From: a virus
IMG/VR virus record: IMGVR_UViG_3300024518_003127
Coordinates: 1-39,252 of that record
Length of the DNA: 39,252 bases
Reading direction: 5' to 3' (one strand)
Both the position numbers and the translations under genes were made by a program. This document shows, in pieces, positions 1 through 8,386 of this stretch. Position 1 is the stretch's first letter. Each line of letters begins with the position of its first letter. A model generated the notes under the pieces. It searched no databases and was not told the origin of the DNA. It saw only the letters and a program-made list of their open reading frames with translations.

Positions 1-212
1 TGGACCAATCCAGCATCAACGCCCGCCTGAAGCGGGTGACCGACAACACGTATGAGGACGCTGTCCTGGCGGGTGTGGTGCAGGCCGGCTGGACCGAGGT
101 ATCGATCACGGTCATCACCGACGGGTTCCGGTACGTCATCCAGCGGGACGCGCGCCTCGACTACGAGACCGACTACAGCGGCGAGCTCGACGCGGGGGAC
201 CTCGTCCCGTGA
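1..212 (+). CDS. C-terminal end of an Ig-like virion protein (5' end cut by the window)
   Basis: An open frame runs from base 3 to a TGA at 210-212 with no start in the window, leaving about 69 residues. It contains the block AVLAGVVQAGW followed by ITDG and a hydrophobic strand pattern. The same pattern (AILNGVFQAGY..., AVLGGTIQSGW...) occurs in the Ig-like proteins at 38310-39252 and 10232-11080, so this is the last Big_5-like module of such a protein. It overlaps the connector gene by GTGA. The reading frame is compatible with the gene cut by the right end of the window, so I infer both pieces belong to one gene. The pieces do not fit perfectly if joined directly, because about 84 residues of a module would be missing. 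Confidence 0.75.
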   Translation, partial: DQSSINARLKRVTDNTYEDAVLAGVVQAGWTEVSITVITDGFRYVIQRDARLDYETDYSGELDAGDLVP

Positions 213-643
213 CCACGACCACGTACAATCTGAATTGGACCACCGGCCCCCAGTCCGGGAACTTCACCTCGTTCCCGTTCGGGTTCACGACGTCCGCGGC
301 TACCTTGATCCAGTGCTTTCAGGACAAGTTCCCGGAGTTCGACGCGGTCGACGTCCTGGACGTGGTCCAGCCGGCGCTCGACGACGCCTCGTGCTGGATC
401 AGTGAGTCCGCGTGGGGGAAGAAATACAAAGAGGCGGTGCTGCTGTACGCCGCGCACACCGTCTGGGACTGGACCCGCGACGAGCAGGACGGGCGCGGAA
501 ACATCACGTCTGAGAAGGTGGGGCCGCAGTCGAAGGCGTACGCGTCCGGCACCGACGAGGGTGACTACTGGCTGTCGCTGTCGAAGTACGGGCGCCAGTT
601 CATGTCGAAGCGCCGTCTGATCTTCGGGGCGAGGATCTGCTGA
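209..643 (+). CDS. Head-tail connector protein (DUF4054-like)
   Basis: 144 residues. The pattern FPEFDAV near the N-terminus, then ASCWIS..WGKKYKEAVLLYAAHTV, matches the DUF4054 head-tail connector family of myoviruses, in which a helical domain sits below the portal. The position fits too: it lies after the capsid and Ig-like genes and directly before the tail-completion genes. The GTG start at 209 overlaps the upstream TGA (GTGA) and the stop overlaps the next ATG (TGATG). The connector role rests on family resemblance and gene order. Confidence 0.75.
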   Translation: MTTTTYNLNWTTGPQSGNFTSFPFGFTTSAATLIQCFQDKFPEFDAVDVLDVVQPALDDASCWISESAWGKKYKEAVLLYAAHTVWDWTRDEQDGRGNITSEKVGPQSKAYASGTDEGDYWLSLSKYGRQFMSKRRLIFGARIC

Positions 644-1122
644 TGCCCGTGACCGAAACAGACTTCGGGCTGGACAAGCTCCTGAAGGGCTTTCAGAAGC
701 CCAAGAGCGCTGCGGTGCACATCGGAGTGTTTGGCGACGGCGCGCAGCGTGAGGACGACGAGGGGATTGACAACGTCCTGCTGGCCGCCGTTCACGAATT
801 CGGGCGCCGAGACGGCAGCATCCCGTCGCGGTCCTTTCTCCGCGCGACCATCATCGAGAATCGCCGAAAGTACGCGCGCATGTTCGAGCACTTCATCAAG
901 CGGTTCGGCGGCGACCCGGCAGGGATTCGAAAGACACTCGACGCGATGGGACTCCAGGTTGTCGGTGACGTCCAAAAGAAGATCTCCGACGGGATCAAGC
1001 CACGACTCGAAGACTCGACCCTGAAGGCGAAAAAGCGACGCTTCGGGAAAGAGTCCACGACGCCACTTGTCGCCACCGGAGATCTGCGCCAGTCCATCGC
1101 CAGCAAGGTAGTGAACACGTGA
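643..1122 (+). CDS. Tail completion / neck protein (HK97 gp10-like)
   Basis: 159 residues. It shows the hallmarks of the HK97-gp10 / virion-morphogenesis group: VHIGVFGDGA, then LLAAVHEFG, IPSRSFLRATI, and near the C-terminus TPLVATGDLRQSI. In characterised relatives such proteins sit at the head-tail interface. Start ATG 643 overlaps the previous stop, and the stop at 1120-1122 overlaps the GTG of the next gene. Lysine and arginine are abundant in the C-terminal third. Which ring of the neck it forms cannot be decided from sequence alone. Confidence 0.65.
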   Translation: MPVTETDFGLDKLLKGFQKPKSAAVHIGVFGDGAQREDDEGIDNVLLAAVHEFGRRDGSIPSRSFLRATIIENRRKYARMFEHFIKRFGGDPAGIRKTLDAMGLQVVGDVQKKISDGIKPRLEDSTLKAKKRRFGKESTTPLVATGDLRQSIASKVVNT

Positions 1123-1484
1123 GTGTGTCGTGCGCCATCGACGCGTTCCCCGAGCCCGTCACACTGCGCCGGCAGTCCGTGCCCACGTCCGTCAAGGGCA
1201 TCGTCACCGCGGGCCCGGAGACGTTGACGCCAGGTATCGTGATGAGCAGCTACCCTGCGCCAGGCGACCAGGTCCAGCGGCTCCCCGACGGGATCCGGCA
1301 CAATGACATCCGGAGCTTTCATTCGCGGGCGGAGCTCATCGGGGCAGATGACCCGGGCGGCCGGCTCCCCGACAGGCTCACCCGTGCCAACGGCGTCACC
1401 TACGAGGCGCTCCGCATCGACGACTACAGCGACCAGGGCGGCTACTGGCATGCGCTTGCGGTCCGGGTCCAGGTGCAACCATGA
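1119..1484 (+). CDS. Putative head closure (stopper) protein
   Basis: 121 residues, mostly beta-strand-like. The stretch around GDQVQRLPDGIRHNDIRSF resembles small head-closure proteins of contractile-tailed phages, which carry a 'lPEG.R' block followed by strands. It lies between a gp10-like protein and the tail terminator, the usual place of the stopper. GTG start coupled as GTGA to the upstream gene. The assignment rests on position and weak motif similarity. Confidence 0.5.
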   Translation: MSVSCAIDAFPEPVTLRRQSVPTSVKGIVTAGPETLTPGIVMSSYPAPGDQVQRLPDGIRHNDIRSFHSRAELIGADDPGGRLPDRLTRANGVTYEALRIDDYSDQGGYWHALAVRVQVQP

Positions 1485-2074
1485 GTGTCGACTGGAACGC
1501 AGTGAAGGACGCGCTCTACGACTTCGTAGAGACCGAGCTTGCGAGCCTCCCCGGCGGAGCTCCGCCCATTCTGTGGACGGGCCAGAAGGTCACCCGCGAC
1601 GCCTACCCGTACGTCCGCCTTGCGTGGCTGACCGGGGATATCCGAACGTCTTTCACGGACAGCACCAAGCGCACGTTCGACGACGGCCAGGCGCTCGGGG
1701 AAGAGCTCCTCGAAGAGAAGATCGGGCCGCGCGAGCGTGGGCTGTCGGTCACCTTCCACGGGGCCCCGAACGACATCACGACGCCACTGCAGGCGGTCAG
1801 CGACCTTGCTACGGCGCTTGAGCACGAAAGCGTCAACGACGCGCTGCGCACGGCCATTCCCGATCGGAGCGTGGTCCTGAACCCAGACGGGGCGGCCATC
1901 GCCGTTCCTGACGTCGCAAACGACGCCTACATCCACAGCGCCGTGCAGGACTTCATCGTGCGCGTTACGTCCGTCTCCGGGCGCCGCACTGGCTACGTGG
2001 AACAGATCGCCGTCACGGGTGATGTGAGCGGGATCGACATCTCCAAAACCTACGAGACAGAGGTAACGCCATGA
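1481..2074 (+). CDS. Tail terminator / neck protein
   Basis: 197 residues. The N-terminal helix (WNAVKDALYDFVETEL), the central strand YPYVRLAWLTGD, and the C-terminal GYVEQIAVTGDVSG are the pattern of phage tail-terminator proteins that cap the tube and sheath before head joining. Its position directly before the sheath gene agrees. ATG 1481 overlaps the upstream stop (ATGA), and its own TGA overlaps the sheath ATG at 2071. Confidence 0.6.
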   Translation: MSVDWNAVKDALYDFVETELASLPGGAPPILWTGQKVTRDAYPYVRLAWLTGDIRTSFTDSTKRTFDDGQALGEELLEEKIGPRERGLSVTFHGAPNDITTPLQAVSDLATALEHESVNDALRTAIPDRSVVLNPDGAAIAVPDVANDAYIHSAVQDFIVRVTSVSGRRTGYVEQIAVTGDVSGIDISKTYETEVTP

Positions 2075-3441
2075 GCTTGGATAGCGTCGTAGTCGTCAAC
2101 ATCAACCTGCAGACCAGTCCCCTCGAAAAGGCCGGCTTCGGCACGGCCATGATCGCGGGGTACACCGACGCCATCGCGGAGAGGGTGAAGACCTACACGG
2201 CGGCGACTGGGATCGCGGACATGCAGTCGGACGGGTTCGCGGCCGACAGCCCGCACGTGCGCGCGGCTCAGTCGCTTCTGGCGCAGGCCCCGAACGTTGT
2301 TCAGTATAAGGTCGGCCGGTTCGCGCTGGTCCCGACCATGTCGCACCTGATTACGGTGGACGCTGGATTCATCGGCGTAACCTACACGGTCGAGATCAAC
2401 GGCGAGGCTTTCTCGTTCACGGCTGTGACCGCGGACCCGATCGACATCGCGGCAGGACTCGACGCGGCAATCAACGCGGGTTCGGAGCCTGTCACCTCCG
2501 ACGACAGCGCGGCTGATGGGACGTTCACGCTGACGGCCGACGTCGCCGGCGACCTGTACACGCTGCTGATCTTCACCGACAACGAGCCGGAAGCGACCAT
2601 GTCGCAGCTCAACACCACGGCGGACCCGGGCATCGCGACGGACCTGGCCGCGGTGCTGGCTGCCGACGACGACTGGTACGGGCTCACGCTCACATCGGAG
2701 AGTCCCGACGAGATCGAAGCCGCGGCCGGATGGGTCAGCACGCTGGATAAGATCTTCGTGTCCCAGAGCGCGGACGGCAGCGTCCAGGATGCCCCGGACA
2801 CGGTGCCGCCTTCGGTGGACATCGGAGACGTCCTCTTCTCCAACTCCTACGCGAACTCCTCTCTGTGGGCGCACCGAGAAGAAGGCGCCTACATGGGCGC
2901 CGGAGTGCTCGGACGCATCCTCCCGACCGACCCGGGGAGCGCCACGGTCAACGGAAAGCGGCTGTCCGGCATCACGACCAGTTCGTGGAGCACGACCGAG
3001 ATCGCGAACATGGACGCCAAGAAGGTCAACCACTACGACCGCCTGGGCGGCGTCGGGTTCCTTCGCGAAGGCACGATGGCGTCCGGCCAGTTCATCGACA
3101 CGATCCGCGGCTCGCACTGGCTGAAGGCCAGACTTCAGGAGCGCGTCTTTGCCCTGATTGCGACGCTGCAGAAAATCCCATACACCGATGCAGGGATCGG
3201 GCTCGTCGTGGCAGAGGTTCGCGCCCAGGCGAACGAGGGCATCACGCAGGGCTACCTGTCCCCCGACCCGTACGACGAGGACAACGACATTCTGGACCCG
3301 TTCATCCTCACGTTCCCGCGTGCGTCCGACGTGTCCGACAACGACAAGGCGAATCGCATCCTCCCGGACATCGTCCTTCAGGCGAAGCTCGCGGGCGCCA
3401 TTCACAAGGTGATCCCGATCACCGTCACGCTTTCGCTGTAA
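2071..3441 (+). CDS. Tail sheath protein (DUF3383-like)
   Basis: 456 residues, a usual size for small myovirus sheaths. The N-terminus (SLDSVVVVNINLQTSPLEKAGFGT) and the later blocks WYGLTLTSESPDEIEAAAGWV and HYDRLGGVGFLREGTMASG are characteristic of the DUF3383 sheath family. The C-terminal part (roughly residues 350-456) would be the conserved subunit-linking domain. It forms the contractile outer tail layer. The tube gene follows after a 22-base gap containing a GGAGG ribosome-binding site. This gene defines the phage as a contractile-tailed virus. Confidence 0.85.
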   Translation: MSLDSVVVVNINLQTSPLEKAGFGTAMIAGYTDAIAERVKTYTAATGIADMQSDGFAADSPHVRAAQSLLAQAPNVVQYKVGRFALVPTMSHLITVDAGFIGVTYTVEINGEAFSFTAVTADPIDIAAGLDAAINAGSEPVTSDDSAADGTFTLTADVAGDLYTLLIFTDNEPEATMSQLNTTADPGIATDLAAVLAADDDWYGLTLTSESPDEIEAAAGWVSTLDKIFVSQSADGSVQDAPDTVPPSVDIGDVLFSNSYANSSLWAHREEGAYMGAGVLGRILPTDPGSATVNGKRLSGITTSSWSTTEIANMDAKKVNHYDRLGGVGFLREGTMASGQFIDTIRGSHWLKARLQERVFALIATLQKIPYTDAGIGLVVAEVRAQANEGITQGYLSPDPYDEDNDILDPFILTFPRASDVSDNDKANRILPDIVLQAKLAGAIHKVIPITVTLSL

Positions 3442-3463
3442 GCCAGCGACCGGAGGCCAGACC

Positions 3464-3883
3464 ATGACTTCGACCTACAACGCGCGAGACCTCAAGATCT
3501 CTTTCGGTGGCCAGCCGATCGAGGGGTTCGCTGATGGCGACTTCTTCGAGTTCGAGAAAGAGTCCGACGATTATTCTGACCGGGCCGGCACAGATGGTTC
3601 CGTGACCCGCAGCAGGATGAACGACCCCCGGGCAACCGCGACGCTCACCACCGAGCAGAGTTCGCTTGCGAACGACCAGCTCAACGCTGTGCGGCAGACT
3701 GGGCTCGCCACCGGGCTTCCGGTCGCATTCGAAGCGCTCGACCTGAACGGGGCTACGGTCCTGGCCGGTCTGGCGTGGGTCCAGAAGCCGGCGCCTGCCA
3801 GCTATGCCCGCGAGGCAGGCACCCGCGTGTGGCCGATCCGGATGGAGACGCTGGCTGAAAACTACGGCGGCATCCTGACGTGA
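3464..3883 (+). CDS. Tail tube protein (DUF3277-like)
   Basis: 139 residues. The opening TYNARDLKISFGGQPIEGFADGDFFEFE, the TDGSVTRSR block and the phrase SSLANDQLNAVRQTG match the DUF3277 tail-tube family found next to DUF3383 sheaths. Subunits stack as hexameric rings to make the inner tube. ATG 3464 follows a GGAGG motif in the short gap after the sheath gene. The stop overlaps the GTG of the tail chaperone. Confidence 0.8.
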   Translation: MTSTYNARDLKISFGGQPIEGFADGDFFEFEKESDDYSDRAGTDGSVTRSRMNDPRATATLTTEQSSLANDQLNAVRQTGLATGLPVAFEALDLNGATVLAGLAWVQKPAPASYAREAGTRVWPIRMETLAENYGGILT

Positions 3884-4338
3884 GCCAGCTCGAAAGCTAT
3901 CAGACCGAGATCGACGGCTGGTCCTATCGGATGAAGCACTTGAGCGTCCGCAAGTCGATGTGGGTGCTGACGCGGATCATGAAGGTGCTCGCCCCCGGCG
4001 TGGACTCGGCGAGCGACGCGGCCGAGCAAATCGCGCAGGCTGGTGCTGACTTCTTCGGGACGGTCGCCCAGAATCTGGACCCGGAAACGCTGTGGGCCAC
4101 GATGATGGACATGGCGGAGGTGTGCGAGGCAAAGCAGGGCGCGGGGCAATGGACCGAGCTTGCACCGATGTTCGAGCATCATTTCTTCGCGCGAGACATG
4201 GGGATGCTTCTGTGGTTCGTCTGGGCCCTGAAGTCGCAATACAGCCCTTTGCTCGCGGGTCTCGCCGCACGGAACGCCGAAGAGGCGGGGGACGAGGCCG
4301 GGGCGACGAACGAGACCACGACGACAAGCCCTGGCTGA
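3880..4338 (+). CDS. Tail assembly chaperone, short form
   Basis: 152 residues, GTG start overlapping the tube stop. The mostly helical protein carries an FEHHFFARDMGMLLWFVWAL block near residue 115, as in myovirus tail assembly chaperones encoded between tube and tape measure. It ends in a threonine-rich tail (NETTTTSPG). The reading frame one base back stays open across the stop and continues into a conserved-looking domain (next entry), so a minor -1 frameshift product is likely. The chaperone would coat the tape measure during tube polymerisation. Confidence 0.7.
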   Translation: MSQLESYQTEIDGWSYRMKHLSVRKSMWVLTRIMKVLAPGVDSASDAAEQIAQAGADFFGTVAQNLDPETLWATMMDMAEVCEAKQGAGQWTELAPMFEHHFFARDMGMLLWFVWALKSQYSPLLAGLAARNAEEAGDEAGATNETTTTSPG

Positions 4339-4481
4339 TGTGGCGGATCTGGGCGGAGGGAAAAGCAACGCTTCAGGAGCTCGATACGCACTGGGATCTG
4401 GGGGATGCGCTCGACGCTAACGAGGTCCTGGACGAGATTGCGGACGCGCAGGAGAGGGCGGAGAAGGAACGCGGGAGGTAG
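4338..4481 (+). CDS. Tail assembly chaperone, frameshift extension (or separate small ORF)
   Basis: An open frame reaching 4481 in the -1 frame relative to the upstream chaperone gene. The conserved part reads KPWLMWRIWAEGKATLQ then ELDTHWDLGDALDANEVLDE, typical of the second half of tail-chaperone pairs. The conserved stretch begins a few residues before the ATG at 4338 (TGATG overlap), which favours translation by frameshifting over independent initiation. A run of five G at 4287-4291 after GC offers a plausible slip point in the GGG codon at 4288-4290. Re-initiation at 4338 would give 47 residues. Confidence 0.6.
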   Translation: MWRIWAEGKATLQELDTHWDLGDALDANEVLDEIADAQERAEKERGR

Positions 4482-4487
4482 ACGGGC

Positions 4488-5957
4488 ATGGTCATAAAAG
4501 AGTTTCTCGTCTCTCTCGGGATCAAGACTGACGGCGCGGGCTTCCGCAACGTCCTGGGCTCACTTCAGGATCTCCGCGGCGCAGCCGGCGCGCTCGCCAT
4601 CGCTTTCGCCGGGATCAAGGCGGGCCAGCAGCTCGCAGCCATCACGGTCCAGGTCGCGAAGCTCGGCGACACCATCGACAAGACCGCGGGCCAGTTCGGC
4701 ATTGCCCGCGACGAGTTCCAAGAGCTGGGGTTCGTCGCTGGGCTCGGCGGCGTTTCCGCCGGCCAGTTCTCGAAGAGCCTCAAAGAGCTATCCAAGCGCG
4801 CAGGCGAAGCGGCGATCGGGCTCGGCGAGTCTTCGCGTGGGTTCGACTCTCTCGGGATCGACATCCGCGACGCCCAGGGGAAACTGAAGACGGCGCCGCA
4901 GCTCTTCGAGGAAGTGGCCGACGGGATCAAGGGGATCGAGGACCCGACCGCCCGCGTTCGTATCGCGTCGGATCTGTTCGGCCGCAGTGGCGCGAACATG
5001 ATCAACGTCCTGAAAAACGGCGCGGGAGCCATCCGAGAGCAGCGCAAAGAGTTCCGGTCCCTGGGCGGTGTGCTTGGGACAGATGTCGTTGACGCCTCGG
5101 TCCAGTTCATTGACGACCAGCTGCGCCTGGATACCGCCCTTCAGGGCATCAAAAACACGATCGCAAAGGGGCTGCTCCCGGCCTTCAACAGCGCACGCAA
5201 GGCGCTGATCGAGTGGACGAAGGCGAACGGGCCCGCCATCCGGTCGCAGCTTCTGCCCTTCATGCGCCGCCTCGGCAGGTTCGTCGGCAACCTGGCGACC
5301 GCCTTCGCCCGTGCGTCGGCGTTCATCGTCAAAAGCATCGGTCCCATGCGCGCCGCGTTCATCGCCTTGCTTGTCGTCGTGGGGCTTCTGGTTGCCGCCT
5401 TCGGGATCTGGCCGATCGTGATCGCCGTGGTCATCGGGCTGATCGCGGCAGTGATCGACGACCTCGAAGAGATGGGCAAGGGCGGCCGGTCCGTGATCGG
5501 TAGCCTGATTACGCAGTGGGACGCCTTCATTGAGTCGTTGCGGGAGCCGGTCAGCGGCGATGACCCGTGGTTCGTGACCGTAGCCAAGGACGCGGTGGCA
5601 GCATGGGATGCCGTGAACGCAGCGGTCGACGCCGCGCTCAAGAGCCTGAACGAAGCCATGTTTCAGGTTGAGAGCTTTTCCAGGAGGGTCGGGCCACTGG
5701 GTAACATCATTGGCGGCGGAGGAACTATTACCCGCAACCTGCCAAGGGCTTTCCGTGGTTCGGCTGCGGCCGGTGGCGTGGCGTCGGCGGGAGCCCGGAC
5801 CACATCCACCGTCGTCAACCAGACGAACAACACAACGATCAACGCCCCGAGCGGCGAGGCTGGCGCCATCGGTGGGGCTGTCCGGCGCAACGCGCGGACC
5901 TCAGATCGCAACCTGCGACGCACGGCTCAACAGCTGAGCCTGGAGCCGGCCCAGTAA
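4488..5957 (+). CDS. Tail tape measure protein
   Basis: 489 residues. A long helical N-terminal half with repeated glycine/alanine helices (KLGDTIDKTAGQFGIARDEF, LFGRSGANMINVLKNGAGAI) is followed by a strongly hydrophobic region at roughly residues 285-325 with two membrane-spanning-like helices, then a basic Gly/Asn-rich C-terminus. This is the usual make-up of tape measure proteins, which set tail length and are ejected during infection. Using the common rule of about 0.15 nm per residue, the tail would be roughly 70-75 nm. It sits just after the chaperone pair. Confidence 0.85.
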   Translation: MVIKEFLVSLGIKTDGAGFRNVLGSLQDLRGAAGALAIAFAGIKAGQQLAAITVQVAKLGDTIDKTAGQFGIARDEFQELGFVAGLGGVSAGQFSKSLKELSKRAGEAAIGLGESSRGFDSLGIDIRDAQGKLKTAPQLFEEVADGIKGIEDPTARVRIASDLFGRSGANMINVLKNGAGAIREQRKEFRSLGGVLGTDVVDASVQFIDDQLRLDTALQGIKNTIAKGLLPAFNSARKALIEWTKANGPAIRSQLLPFMRRLGRFVGNLATAFARASAFIVKSIGPMRAAFIALLVVVGLLVAAFGIWPIVIAVVIGLIAAVIDDLEEMGKGGRSVIGSLITQWDAFIESLREPVSGDDPWFVTVAKDAVAAWDAVNAAVDAALKSLNEAMFQVESFSRRVGPLGNIIGGGGTITRNLPRAFRGSAAAGGVASAGARTTSTVVNQTNNTTINAPSGEAGAIGGAVRRNARTSDRNLRRTAQQLSLEPAQ

Positions 5958-6511
5958 TGCCCACCCGCGTCATATTCGGCGGTGTGCTCTCGTTCGACTT
6001 CATCGACTTTGACGCCGATCTCCAGCGGACCATGACCGACACGAACACGGTTACCCGGCACAAGGTCGAGACCGGCGCAGACGTGACGGACCACATCCGC
6101 CGCGACCCCGCGACATACACGTTGCGCAGCGTCGTGAGCAACTCAGCCCTTCTCACGGCAGACCAGAAGGCACAGCAGCCGGCCGACCGTGCCGAAGAGG
6201 CATATCAGCGGATCCTGGAGAAGCTCGGAACCGTGGTTGCCGTAGAGACCCCGAAGCGCATCTACACGCAGATGGTGATCGAATCCATCTCGAACACCGA
6301 AGACGGCACCACCGGCGACGCGATGGACTTCGAGATCACGTTCGTTGAGCTGCGCCGCGCTGATTCTCAGGACGTCGCCGCGCCCGTGACCGAGGTGAAA
6401 CGCGCCAAGCCCGGCGAGAAGGCAGGAAGACAGGAGTCGACCGAGGCGAGCGCAGACAACGCGGACGCGGCGGGGCAATCTGTCCTGTCGTACGTTACGG
6501 GGATCGGCTGA
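5957..6511 (+). CDS. Dit-like tail/baseplate protein
   Basis: 184 residues. The core VTRHKVETGADVTDHIRRDPATYTLRSVV is the signature of the Dit-like N-terminal domain in small contractile tails ('E.GA.ItDH....P' pattern). The protein links tube and baseplate hub. The last 45 residues are charged and low in complexity (KRAKPGEKAGRQESTEAS). ATG 5957 overlaps the tape measure stop; the stop overlaps the plug gene start (TGATG). Confidence 0.75.
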   Translation: MPTRVIFGGVLSFDFIDFDADLQRTMTDTNTVTRHKVETGADVTDHIRRDPATYTLRSVVSNSALLTADQKAQQPADRAEEAYQRILEKLGTVVAVETPKRIYTQMVIESISNTEDGTTGDAMDFEITFVELRRADSQDVAAPVTEVKRAKPGEKAGRQESTEASADNADAAGQSVLSYVTGIG

Positions 6512-6852
6512 TGGCGGCGCTCGAGCTGGCGATTGAGACGGAGTTCCAGCGGTACCAGTATTCGGTGACCCTCGACGGCGTCGTGTTCCAGCTGGTATGG
6601 GTCTGGAGCGAGCGCGCGCAGCAGTGGTTTGTGGACCTCCTGGACTCCGACGGCAACGCCATCCGCTCGGGGCTGGCCGTCGTGACAGGGTTCCCGCTGT
6701 TCAGCCTCCTGGCCGAATCGTCTCGCCCCCTTGGTGAGATGGTGATCACGCAGGTGTCCAGCCCGAAGAGGGAGCCCGCCGAGACGGACCTTGGGGACTC
6801 GCACGCGATCGTCTACCTGGACGCCGATGAGCTTGCGGGGTTGTCGTCGTGA
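6511..6852 (+). CDS. Baseplate plug protein (Pam3 gp18-like)
   Basis: 113 residues, all beta in appearance. YSVTLDGVVFQLVWVWSERA, then WFVDLLDSDGNAIRSGLAV and GFPLF, fit the phage baseplate plug family described for the minimal baseplate of cyanophage Pam3. The plug sits in the tube lumen next to the hub. It is translationally coupled on both sides (ATG 6511; stop overlapping GTG 6849). Confidence 0.7.
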   Translation: MAALELAIETEFQRYQYSVTLDGVVFQLVWVWSERAQQWFVDLLDSDGNAIRSGLAVVTGFPLFSLLAESSRPLGEMVITQVSSPKREPAETDLGDSHAIVYLDADELAGLSS

Positions 6853-7676
6853 CGGAACTCATTGGCCGAAGCTATGAGCTCAACCTGGGCGGCACCCTGA
6901 TCCGCGAGCACGATATGGCGTTCGAGGTTGAGCGGTCCCTGTCTCGCGAGCACAACACGGCGACAATCACTGTCTTCAATCTCCCGAAGCGGAAGCGCGA
7001 CGGGCTGTCGACGGACGAGGACGTGCCTACATCCCTCCGCGCCGGGTACGGTAACCGGTTGGAAACGCTCTTCGTGGGTGACATGACGAACGTCCAGCAC
7101 GTTCGCGACGGCGGCGATTGGGTGACCACGATCGAATCAGGCGACGGAGCCAACGCGATCCGCCGCTCCCGGGTGGCGCTGTCCTTCCGTAAGGGGGCTA
7201 AGATCAAGGACGTGCTGACGGCCGCCGCGAAAGAGGTCGGGGCAGACATTGGGAACGTGATCCTGAAGGGCAAGGAAGGCGGGATCAAGGGGATCGCAGA
7301 CAACGTCGAGGAGTTCCTGGCGGGCCGTGTGCTCTCCGGTTCGGCCTACGACAATCTCGAAGAGATCGCTGACTCGCTGGGCTACCGGACGTCTATCCAG
7401 GACGGCGCGATCCAGCTGCTGGGCGACGATGAGACGAGTTCGAACGAGGTTGCTGCGCTGCTGTCTCCGTCCACCGGGCTCATCGGTTCGCCGGTCCGGG
7501 CTGAGAAGCGGCGCATCGAACTTCGCTCGCTGCTGCGCCGCGGGTTGCTGCCGGGCCGCAAGGTGAAGGTCGAGTCCAGGGACGTCAACGCCTTCTTCCG
7601 AATTGAAAAAGGGCAGTACAGCGGCTCGACCGACCAGGACGACTGGTTCGCGGATCTGGAGGTCAAGCAACTATGA
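6849..7676 (+). CDS. Baseplate hub protein
   Basis: 275 residues. The N-terminal strands (YELNLGGTLIREHDMAFEVE) and the phrase NTATITVFNLPKRKRDGL are typical of tail hub proteins of the gp27/XkdQ kind, which build the trimeric hub on which the spike sits. The middle resembles a LysM-like/knob region. Its placement between the plug and the Gp138-type spike supports the call. GTG start in a GTGA overlap. Confidence 0.7.
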   Translation: MTELIGRSYELNLGGTLIREHDMAFEVERSLSREHNTATITVFNLPKRKRDGLSTDEDVPTSLRAGYGNRLETLFVGDMTNVQHVRDGGDWVTTIESGDGANAIRRSRVALSFRKGAKIKDVLTAAAKEVGADIGNVILKGKEGGIKGIADNVEEFLAGRVLSGSAYDNLEEIADSLGYRTSIQDGAIQLLGDDETSSNEVAALLSPSTGLIGSPVRAEKRRIELRSLLRRGLLPGRKVKVESRDVNAFFRIEKGQYSGSTDQDDWFADLEVKQL

Positions 7677-8386
7677 CCGCCGGAGCGAACCCCACATGGG
7701 CCAGGATCATCAAGGACGCCGTCGACCGCGGAACCTTCAAGCTGCGCGTTGCTGTCCCGTGCCGTGTCGAGGCCGTCAACGTGGACGACAACAGCGTCGA
7801 CGTGAAGCCGCTCATCACGGAGCAACCACTACAGGGTGAGGCGCCTCAGTCGGTGCCCGTTGTGACGGATGTCCCCATCTGCATCTGGAGCGGGGGTGGT
7901 TTCTTCTCCTCGTTCCCTGCGGCCAAGGGTGACGAGGGGATCGCGCTGGTCTGCGACCGAGCGATCGATAGGTGGCTGGGCGGCGACGGGTCCGAGGTGG
8001 ACGCCTTCTTCAGGCGGCACCACAACATCAGCGACGCGGTGTTTCTGCCGGGCGGCCAGGCGTACGCTCGAGCGTTCAAAGACGTCCACGCAAAAAATGC
8101 GGTATGGGGCAAGGACGGCGGCGTTCAGATCCACCTGACGCCCGACGGCTTGATCTGCCTGGGCAGCAAGGATCCGGCGGACGCGCTGGCCCTGGCGGGC
8201 AAGGTGGACACGGAGATCGCGAACCTTCAGGCGCAGATCGACGCGCTGCTGGCGACGGTGGGGGCTAACGCCGGGGTCTACAACTCATTTGCGGCACACG
8301 CAGGTCCTCCAGCGAGCGTGTTCGCCATCCCTGCTCCGGGCACCCCGGGCAACCCTGTCGGCTCAAAGGTGGTGAAGAGTGACTGA
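7673..8386 (+). CDS. Baseplate spike, Gp138 N-terminal family
   Basis: 237 residues. The N-terminal OB-like part (LRVAVPCRVEAVNVDDNSVDVKPLI, VPICIWSGGGFFSSFPAAKGDEGIALVC, WLGG) matches the Gp138 N-terminal domain of membrane-piercing spikes. The segment GVQIHLTPDGLICLGS looks like a beta-helix strand repeat, followed by a coiled-coil-like DTEIANLQAQIDALLATVGA. A trimeric needle at the tail tip is expected. Overlaps the next gene by 8 bases. Confidence 0.75.
   Translation: MTAGANPTWARIIKDAVDRGTFKLRVAVPCRVEAVNVDDNSVDVKPLITEQPLQGEAPQSVPVVTDVPICIWSGGGFFSSFPAAKGDEGIALVCDRAIDRWLGGDGSEVDAFFRRHHNISDAVFLPGGQAYARAFKDVHAKNAVWGKDGGVQIHLTPDGLICLGSKDPADALALAGKVDTEIANLQAQIDALLATVGANAGVYNSFAAHAGPPASVFAIPAPGTPGNPVGSKVVKSD

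Noticed and set aside
2050-3465. A 471-codon open frame on the minus strand opposite the tail sheath gene
   Set aside because: Arg/Val/Asp-rich composition and no ribosome-binding site; it mirrors the strongly supported sheath gene. Long antisense frames are expected in GC-rich coding DNA.
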